Below the pieces are notes generated by a model. It ran no database searches and was not told the DNA's origin. It was given only the letters and a program-made list of their open reading frames with translations. A DNA stretch of 64,000 bases from Algoriphagus aquimarinus (GTDB taxonomy: Bacteria; Bacteroidota; Bacteroidia; Cytophagales; Cyclobacteriaceae), in NCBI RefSeq assembly GCF_007997215.1, contig NZ_VORW01000001.1:868001-932000 (forward strand). The letters are read 5' to 3'. The position numbers were made by a program, and so were the translations under genes. Shown here one piece after another: positions 38,995 through 44,626 of the stretch (position 1 is its first letter; each line of letters opens with the position of its first letter).

Positions 38995-39371
38995 CAAAAA
39001 TATTAATCGTAGATGACGAGCGAGATGTAGAATTACTTTTTCGCCAGAAATTCAGGAAAGAGGTCAAAAGTGGTCTTTTGGAACTTGCTTTTGCCTTTTC
39101 AGGCGATGAGGCGCTCAAATTACTTGGTAGCGAGCATCCGCCGGAAGTTGTATATGTGTTTTCGGATATCAATATGCCCGGAATGACTGGACTAGAGTTA
39201 TTGGACAGGGTAAAAAGCCAATTTCCAGCCATTAACGTGAGTATGATCTCAGCGTATGGTGATACAGAAAATTTTAAGAAAGCGATGGAATCTGGAGCTA
39301 AGGAGTTTTTCACCAAGCCGATAGATTTTGATTCGCTTAGAAAAGAAATCGGTCGAATAATTAATCAATAG
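38991..39371 (+). CDS. Single-domain response regulator (CheY-like receiver)
   Basis: The 126-aa stand-alone receiver has the acidic pair D9-D10 (ILIVDDE), phospho-acceptor Asp59 (VFSDINMPGMTG), the switch Ser in MISAYG (87) and Lys109 in FTKPID. No output domain is attached, so it may act by protein contact or as a phosphate relay or sink. It overlaps the kinase 8 stop by 4 bp. A receiver with output domain follows after 14 bp. The two receivers are clearly paralogous (SDINMPxMxGL, ISAYGD). Confidence 0.92.
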   Translation: MTKILIVDDERDVELLFRQKFRKEVKSGLLELAFAFSGDEALKLLGSEHPPEVVYVFSDINMPGMTGLELLDRVKSQFPAINVSMISAYGDTENFKKAMESGAKEFFTKPIDFDSLRKEIGRIINQ

Positions 39372-39385
39372 TAGATTTTTGAGCT

Positions 39386-40426
39386 ATGGCTAAGATACTT
39401 GTAGTGGACGATGAGGCAGATTTGGAAGTCCTTATTACGCAGAAATTCAGACGTAAGATTCGAGCTGGTGAATATGAATTTGTATTTGCGCTGAACGGGC
39501 GCGAGGCATTGGATATTCTATACGAGCAACCCGATATCGACATGATCCTGAGTGATATCAATATGCCGGAAATGGATGGATTGACCTTATTATCCAAAAT
39601 AAAGGAACAAAACCCTTTACTCAAAGCGGTGATTATTTCTGCCTATGGAGATTTGGAAAATATCCGCACGGCGATGAATCGGGGTGCATTTGACTTCATA
39701 ACGAAGCCAGTTGATTTTCAGGATTTGGAGATCACCATAGAGAAGACACTTCAGCATATTAATCAGATTAAGTCAACCCTTACGGCCATGAGGGAAAATA
39801 ATATTCTGAAAATGTATGTGGACGAGACGGTGCTCAATTTCATGGTGGGTAAAGAATCTGAAACTTCCTTGATGGAGAATGAAACCGTGGAAGCTACAGT
39901 TGCCTTTGTGGATTTGTGTGGCTTTACCAAAATCTCAGAAAATGAAGAGCCTAATGTCGTTGTGCCTTTACTCAATGAGTATTTCGACTTGATGGTACGT
40001 GAAATTATCGAACAAAAGGGAGCTGTAGATAAATTCATCGGAGACGCAGTGATGGCAGTTTTCAAAGGGCCTGATCAAGTGGAGCGAGCAGTGAGAGCCT
40101 GTATTGCGATCCGGGATAAGATGAATGCCATGCCGATGTATTCCGAAAAATCGAACTTCAGTCCCAAAGTATCTATAGGAATGAACTCAGGAGAAATGGT
40201 CTCTGGAAATATAGGTTCCCAATCCTTGAAAAGGCTGGATTATACAGTGATCGGTGATGCGGTGAACGTTGCTTCAAGACTTCAGAATGCAGCTAACCCT
40301 GGACAAATACTGATTTTGGAGAAATGCGCTGGAGGAATATCGGATTTATTCACTTTTCAAAAGCTGGGTGAGATGACCCTAAAGAACAAAGCCAAACCTG
40401 TGTCTGTATTGGAAGTTGTAAATTAG
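39386..40426 (+). CDS. Response regulator-adenylate cyclase fusion (class III)
   Basis: The 346-aa protein has a receiver (1-120) with D8-D9, Asp57 ([11 protein letters not shown]), Ser85 and Lys107, a helical linker (~120-165) and a class III nucleotide cyclase domain (~168-346). Catalytic residues are visible: metal-binding D176 (VAFVDLCGF) and D220 ([12 protein letters not shown]), substrate-selecting Lys216 and Asp285 (RLDYTVIGD), and the transition-state pair N294/R298 (VNVASR). The Lys/Asp pair indicates ATP as substrate, so phosphorylation should control cAMP synthesis. It is the only enzymatic output of the kinase cluster inside this window. No cAMP receptor is encoded nearby. Confidence 0.92.
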   Translation: MAKILVVDDEADLEVLITQKFRRKIRAGEYEFVFALNGREALDILYEQPDIDMILSDINMPEMDGLTLLSKIKEQNPLLKAVIISAYGDLENIRTAMNRGAFDFITKPVDFQDLEITIEKTLQHINQIKSTLTAMRENNILKMYVDETVLNFMVGKESETSLMENETVEATVAFVDLCGFTKISENEEPNVVVPLLNEYFDLMVREIIEQKGAVDKFIGDAVMAVFKGPDQVERAVRACIAIRDKMNAMPMYSEKSNFSPKVSIGMNSGEMVSGNIGSQSLKRLDYTVIGDAVNVASRLQNAANPGQILILEKCAGGISDLFTFQKLGEMTLKNKAKPVSVLEVVN

Positions 40427-40471
40427 ACTTAGCAGATTGCTTCTTCGTTTTAGTATTCCTTACTTGACCTC

Positions 40472-41476
40472 GTGAAAAATAATATTGTCACGGCTTTAGC
40501 ATTCTTTCGTCTTCTGACTTTTCAGAAAACCCTCAATTATGCCTTGTTAGCAAGTTCATTTCAGCTTTCAAGGTTGTTAGGAAGGCCAATTATTTGGGGT
40601 AAACCTACCACTCTGTCCATAGAACCCACCACTAGTTGTAATCTGAGATGCCCAGAATGTCCTTCAGGATTACGGGACTTTTCCCGTCCTACGGGAATGC
40701 TTCAAGACGCACTTTTTAAGAAAACAATTGATCAGGTTCAAGGCCATCTCACTTGGCTTCATTTATATTTTCAGGGTGAGCCTTTTTTGAATCCACGCTT
40801 TTTGGAAATGGTTAGCTATGCTGATTCCAAAGGGATTTTCACGTCTACTTCTACAAACGCACATTACCTACAGGAAAAGCAAGTCAGCGAAGTTCTTCGA
40901 AGTGGACTGAAACAATTGATTGTATCCATGGATGGAATCACACAGGATATTTATGAGAAATACCGTGTAGGGGGAACGCTTGAGAAAGTACAGGAAGGCA
41001 TCAAATTACTTTTGTCAGAAAGGCAAAAGTCAGGACAAAACTTTCCTCGTGTGGTACTACAGTTTTTGGTCACAGGACAAAACGAACATCAACTGCCGGA
41101 ATTGAAGCAATGGGCGAAAGAAATGCAGGTCGACGAGTTGCAGTTGAAAACCACGCAGATCTATGATTTTGAGAATGGTTCAGAGTTAATTCCTTCAGAT
41201 CTCGGATATTCTAGGTACGTGCCGGAGGGAAATGGTAAGTGGAAGCTTAAGAAGAAGCTTGAGAATAAGTGCTGGCGGATGTGGCAAGGAGCTGTTTCTA
41301 CTTGGGATGGAAAAGTTGTCCCCTGCTGCTTTGACAAGGATGCGGAGTATGTTATGGGTGAATTGAAAGCCCAATCGCTCGCGTCTATCTGGTCATCCCT
41401 TCCCTACCAAAACTTCAGAAAACAGCTGCTAAGCGATCGGACTCAGATCGAAATATGCAGGAACTGTACGGAGTGA
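40472..41476 (+). CDS. Radical SAM / SPASM domain protein
   Basis: The 334-aa enzyme has the [4Fe-4S]-SAM motif C56-x3-C60-x2-C63 (TTSCNLRCPEC), the GEP motif (FQGEPFLNP) and a C-terminal SPASM-type Cys set (KCWRMWQG, VVPCCFDKD, EICRNCTE) for auxiliary clusters. The start is GTG at 40472; no in-frame ATG precedes the radical SAM core. Many such genes act in peptide or cofactor modification, but no precursor peptide gene is visible here, so the substrate is unknown. The last 27 bp of the gene are part of a 31-bp direct repeat whose second copy lies 2.1 kb downstream, beyond the restriction-modification genes. Confidence 0.85.
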   Translation: MKNNIVTALAFFRLLTFQKTLNYALLASSFQLSRLLGRPIIWGKPTTLSIEPTTSCNLRCPECPSGLRDFSRPTGMLQDALFKKTIDQVQGHLTWLHLYFQGEPFLNPRFLEMVSYADSKGIFTSTSTNAHYLQEKQVSEVLRSGLKQLIVSMDGITQDIYEKYRVGGTLEKVQEGIKLLLSERQKSGQNFPRVVLQFLVTGQNEHQLPELKQWAKEMQVDELQLKTTQIYDFENGSELIPSDLGYSRYVPEGNGKWKLKKKLENKCWRMWQGAVSTWDGKVVPCCFDKDAEYVMGELKAQSLASIWSSLPYQNFRKQLLSDRTQIEICRNCTE

Positions 41477-41480
41477 GTAT
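41450..41480. repeat. Left copy of 31-bp direct repeat flanking the restriction-modification cassette
   Basis: The copy starts GAAATATGCAGGAACTGTAC and ends GGAGTGAGTAT. It covers the last codons (I-C-R-N-C-T-E-stop) of the radical SAM gene. The right copy at 43621 matches at 28 of 31 positions and would encode I-S-R-N-C-T-E-stop in the same frame. Confidence 0.8.
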
Positions 41481-41496
41481 CGGAACCACATTTTAA

Positions 41497-41568
41497 GACA
41501 TAATTGTCATTAATTTATGATATAGGATCATTTATACTTGACAAGCACAAATTGTCTTGATACTTTTG
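41497..41568 (+). promoter_or_regulatory. Promoter and candidate operator of the methyltransferase gene
   Basis: A Bacteroidota-type -7 box TACTTTTG (41561-41568, consensus TAnnTTTG) is preceded by CTTG (41537-41540) at a spacing of 20 bp, close to the known TTTG/TAnnTTTG layout. Between the boxes lies the inverted repeat GACAA-N7-TTGTC (41540-41556). A similar GACA-TAAT-TGTC palindrome lies upstream at 41497-41508. Spacer palindromes are the usual target of MerR-type regulators, and the encoded methyltransferase has a MerR-like HTH, so autoregulation is plausible. Confidence 0.55.
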
Positions 41569-41598
41569 TGTAATCTTGTATAAGGTTTTTATAGATAT

Positions 41599-42672
41599 AT
41601 GGACAAGTATTTAACAGTTGGGGAAGTAGCAAAAAAGCTAGATGTTAGTTCTGAAACTCTGAGAAGATGGGACAATTCCGGGAAATTTGTTTCATCAAGA
41701 CACCCCATTAACAATTATAGAGTTTATACTGAAGATCAAGTTGAATCTTATGTGGAAGATTTGCAGATTGAGATAGAGTATAAGACCAAGTCTAAACTAA
41801 AAGTAGAAATATCTCCATTTTTCAAGACTGATTCTGGAAGTCTTTTTATGGCAGATGCAATAGATTTTTTGAAATCCTTAGAGTCAAATAGCGTGGATCT
41901 AATATTTGCTGACCCTCCATATAATATTAAAAAAGCTAAGTGGGATTGTTTTTCTTCCCAAAAAGAATACTTGGACTGGAGTTATCAATGGATTAAAGAG
42001 TCCCATAGAGTTCTTAATAAAACAGGATCCATGTATATATGTGGATTCTCTGAAATCTTGGCTGATATTAAATGGATAAGCTCTGACTTATTCAAGGGAT
42101 GTAAATGGTTAGTTTGGTTTTATAGAAACAAAGCTAATCTTGGAAATGACTGGGGTAGATCCCACGAAAGCATTTTGCATCTACGCAAAACCAAGGAATT
42201 CTATTTCAATAATAATGAAGTAAGAATTCCATATAATGAACATACGTTAAAGTACCCAAAACGTGCTCAGGCAGAAACATCTCAATATGCAAATGGGAAA
42301 AAATCGAATGAATATGTTTGGGAACCGAACCCGTTGGGAGCCAAACCTAAGGATGTTTTTGAAATACCAACCATTTCAAACAGTTCTTGGGAACGATTTG
42401 AACACCCCACACAAAAACCTGTTGAACTTTTAAGAAAGGCAATCCTTTCCTCAAGTAAATTCGGAGATTTAGTCGTAGATCCATTTGCTGGATCAGGAAC
42501 TACATTTGCTGTAGCAGAGGCATATGGGAGAAAATGGTTGGGGACTGAGCTAGATGAAGGATATTGCCATAACATCAAAAATAGATTATTAGATAGTGCC
42601 CATATTGAGAGAATATTGACTGAAAAAGATACAACTGACTCTAATTCTCGTAGAAAAAAACTACGAGGCTAA
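41599..42672 (+). CDS. DNA methyltransferase (N6-adenine/N4-cytosine type) with N-terminal MerR-like HTH
   Basis: The 357-aa protein has residues 1-55 as a MerR-like winged HTH (YLTVGEVAKKLDVSSETLRRW and VYTEDQVESYVEDL). The methyltransferase domain begins near residue 74, with motif IV DPPY at 105-108 and SAM-binding motif I DPFAGSGTT at 294-302, in the beta-group order (catalytic motif before SAM motif). The base modified, adenine N6 or cytosine N4, cannot be told. It is convergent with, and overlaps by 12 bp, the nuclease gene on the other strand, forming a type II restriction-modification pair. The HTH may regulate the cassette by binding its own promoter. The DNA is more A+T-rich than the neighbourhood. 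Confidence 0.88.
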   Translation: MDKYLTVGEVAKKLDVSSETLRRWDNSGKFVSSRHPINNYRVYTEDQVESYVEDLQIEIEYKTKSKLKVEISPFFKTDSGSLFMADAIDFLKSLESNSVDLIFADPPYNIKKAKWDCFSSQKEYLDWSYQWIKESHRVLNKTGSMYICGFSEILADIKWISSDLFKGCKWLVWFYRNKANLGNDWGRSHESILHLRKTKEFYFNNNEVRIPYNEHTLKYPKRAQAETSQYANGKKSNEYVWEPNPLGAKPKDVFEIPTISNSSWERFEHPTQKPVELLRKAILSSSKFGDLVVDPFAGSGTTFAVAEAYGRKWLGTELDEGYCHNIKNRLLDSAHIERILTEKDTTDSNSRRKKLRG

Positions 42673-43551
42673 TAATTTGAAAACGTCTTTCGTGATAAGT
42701 CGTGAAAATGTACTCATATGGTTACTAAAGGGTTTTTTCAGTGCATTTGGAGGTGGATCTAAATAGTATATTCCTTCCAAAGGCGTTAAAAACTGAGTGT
42801 AAACCATAAACAGTCCTGAAACTAAAGTGTAAGAGATAGCCTTTTCTTCTTTTCTCTGTACATCATTTAGAAAGATTCCAATGACTTTTTGAGGATGCTT
42901 CACAAATCTTTCAAGTAGCATCTTATCAATAAACATCTTACCCATTCGGTCCTTGGAAGTAGTTTTTACAGACACAACAATTTCTTTTTCATCTAGAGTG
43001 CTCCCCGTAGACCGTACTTTAGAATAAGGGGATATCACCAAATCATTTTCACATTTATAGACTTTTTTACCTGATTCTGTTTCATAAGGAATTTGCAACA
43101 CGGTGTGTTTATTCTCAATGCCAATTTCACTGAAAACACATCGAATTAATTCCTCAAATCTATTTCCCACATGTTTTCTAGAACTATTACTTGCAACGAG
43201 GAGATCAAATCCTGCACCTATCGATTGCTGAATAGTATAAACTACCGAGTCAATAATCGACAAATCTTCATCTGAAAAATCAAGAATCCGAGACTTAATA
43301 CGGCCTAAAATTTCAATAAGCTTTTCAAAGCTAATTTGAAAATTTTCAGGATCAGATATATATAATTTTGTATTTATAGGTCTTAAAAATTTCTCAGTGC
43401 CATCATTTTTCTGCTTAGATATTCGATAATCTCCCACATAAGCAGTATCAGTTGTCATAAACTGCAAAAACTGAAGTACATTTTTTGTGGTGATTAAAAA
43501 TTCTAAAAGTGAAGTTTTTTTCGTTTTAAGTTCTAGAGCCAGTGGGTTCAT
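42661..43551 (-). CDS. Probable type II restriction endonuclease (PD-(D/E)XK-like)
   Basis: The 296-aa protein has no family name I recognise with certainty. It carries a nuclease-like arrangement: a helix with acidic residues (VGNRFEELIRCVF, E133/E134), then D170 in KCENDLVIS and 'IVVSVKTTSKDR' with Lys196. This resembles a PD-(D/E)XK active site in which the second acid comes from the helix. Its tail-to-tail position with the methyltransferase, with a 12-bp overlap, and its size strongly suggest that it is the cognate endonuclease. The recognition sequence is unknown. Start is ATG at 43551. Confidence 0.75.
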   Translation of the reverse strand: MNPLALELKTKKTSLLEFLITTKNVLQFLQFMTTDTAYVGDYRISKQKNDGTEKFLRPINTKLYISDPENFQISFEKLIEILGRIKSRILDFSDEDLSIIDSVVYTIQQSIGAGFDLLVASNSSRKHVGNRFEELIRCVFSEIGIENKHTVLQIPYETESGKKVYKCENDLVISPYSKVRSTGSTLDEKEIVVSVKTTSKDRMGKMFIDKMLLERFVKHPQKVIGIFLNDVQRKEEKAISYTLVSGLFMVYTQFLTPLEGIYYLDPPPNALKKPFSNHMSTFSRLITKDVFKLLAS

Positions 43552-43620
43552 TTAGTGCTGAATATTAGATTGCACGGAAAATATTATACTATAAATTTAA
43601 TTTAAAATTTTTACAATTAG

Positions 43621-43651
43621 GAAATAAGCAGGAATTGTACGGAGTGACTAT
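43621..43651. repeat. Right copy of 31-bp direct repeat
   Basis: The copy starts GAAATAAGCAGGAATTGTAC and ends GGAGTGACTAT. It differs from the left copy at three positions, one of them silent in the radical SAM reading frame (AAC/AAT, Asn). The 4 bp at its right edge (43648-43651) are the last bases of the MNT gene on the other strand. Confidence 0.8.
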
Positions 43652-43959
43652 TTATTCTTACAGTAAAACACAATTCCGACTCTCTTAATATGCTCGATTA
43701 ATTCCTTGTTTTCGATTTGATGGAATAGTGAAAGATCAATTTTCCAAGGGAGAAGTAAGTCATCAAGTTTCTGCTCTATTTCGAATAATTCGTTAAGTGT
43801 TACTTTTTCTCCAACAATTGTGAGGTCGATATCTGAGCCATCTCGAAAAGAGTGTTTTGCTCTAGATCCATACAATAGGACTGAATCTATCTGAGAATAG
43901 TCTTCGAACACCGAATTGATTGCGGTAATATCCGTTTTATGCAGCCCTATATCAGTCAT
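43648..43959 (-). CDS. MNT-type minimal nucleotidyltransferase (antitoxin of HEPN/MNT pair)
   Basis: The protein of about 103 aa (start chosen at ATG 43959) belongs to the minimal nucleotidyltransferase family. The signature GS-x10-DxD is present (GSRAKHSFRDGSDID). In characterised MntA/HepT systems this protein AMPylates a Tyr of the HEPN partner and so neutralises it. The chosen start gives an ATGACTGA overlap of 8 bp with the HEPN gene, typical of coupled translation. An upstream ATG at 43983 would add 8 residues and lengthen the overlap to 32 bp. Confidence 0.85.
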   Translation of the reverse strand: MTDIGLHKTDITAINSVFEDYSQIDSVLLYGSRAKHSFRDGSDIDLTIVGEKVTLNELFEIEQKLDDLLLPWKIDLSLFHQIENKELIEHIKRVGIVFYCKNK

Positions 43960-44431
43960 TGAAAATGTCAGGCTGAATTCCACCTCTTTTTAAATCCATC
44001 GTTTTTTTAAAATCCAAAAATGCAGGATAGTATTCATTGATGACCATACTGAAAATTTCATTTGCAACTTCTTCATTATATGTATGAGACGTCCTGTTTC
44101 TACTACTTATCATGTCCATCCATATTTTACCATTATCGATCAATCCTACTTTAAAAGCTTCGCGAATTGCATCTTTTGAACCATATAGTTCCGGAGTGCC
44201 ACTTTCCATCAAAAAATCCTTCATCACATTCCAAGCGAGTTCATGCGTGTATTCAAACCGCTGAATCAAACCCTCTTTTAAAATATCATCCCCAGCTTTA
44301 AACTTGTTTTCATCGATTGCTCCATCTTCAAAAAAATCTGTTTTTATCCTAATAACTGCTTCCTCAAGCTTTCGGAATGCTTTCTCATAATTTTTGAAGC
44401 GTTGTTTCCATCTTATATCTTGATTGCTCAT
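43952..44431 (-). CDS. HEPN-domain toxin / HI0074-like nucleotidyltransferase partner
   Basis: The 159-aa helical protein resembles the 'nucleotidyltransferase substrate-binding' (HI0074) group. It contains R111-x4-H116-x-Y118 (RNRTSHTY), the RX4HXY motif of HepT-type HEPN ribonucleases, in which the Tyr is the residue modified by MntA. The gene precedes and overlaps the MNT gene, the usual order for this toxin-antitoxin class. With the neighbouring restriction-modification genes it forms a small defence/stability island. Whether it is an active RNase or only a binding partner, as suggested for HI0074, is open. Confidence 0.82.
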   Translation of the reverse strand: MSNQDIRWKQRFKNYEKAFRKLEEAVIRIKTDFFEDGAIDENKFKAGDDILKEGLIQRFEYTHELAWNVMKDFLMESGTPELYGSKDAIREAFKVGLIDNGKIWMDMISSRNRTSHTYNEEVANEIFSMVINEYYPAFLDFKKTMDLKRGGIQPDIFND

Positions 44432-44546
44432 TTAGTAAAGTTACAATGAAATGCAGTCAATTGTAATTCTCAGTACTTGAAAATCCCTGTCTTATGCAAT
44501 TGTTAATGATGACTTGTAGATTGAGTCTCTAATAGGTTTTTGGAAC

Positions 44547-44554
44547 TATATTTG
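44547..44554 (+). promoter_or_regulatory. Candidate -7 box for the polysaccharide locus
   Basis: TATATTTG matches the Bacteroidota -7 consensus TAnnTTTG exactly, 72 bp upstream of the export gene at 44627. No good TTTG at the usual distance upstream was found, so the call rests on one box and on its position at the head of the locus. Confidence 0.35.
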
Positions 44555-44626
44555 GTAGAATTAAGAAATTCATGGATTTTTAATCTCCATATTTGTTCTT
44601 GATTCACCCGGGACTACCTTTTCTCT

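Noticed and set aside
41599..44431. Possible prophage or transposon carrying the restriction and toxin genes
   Set aside because: No transposase, integrase or structural phage gene is seen; only the 31-bp repeats support mobility, which is reported as a finding instead.
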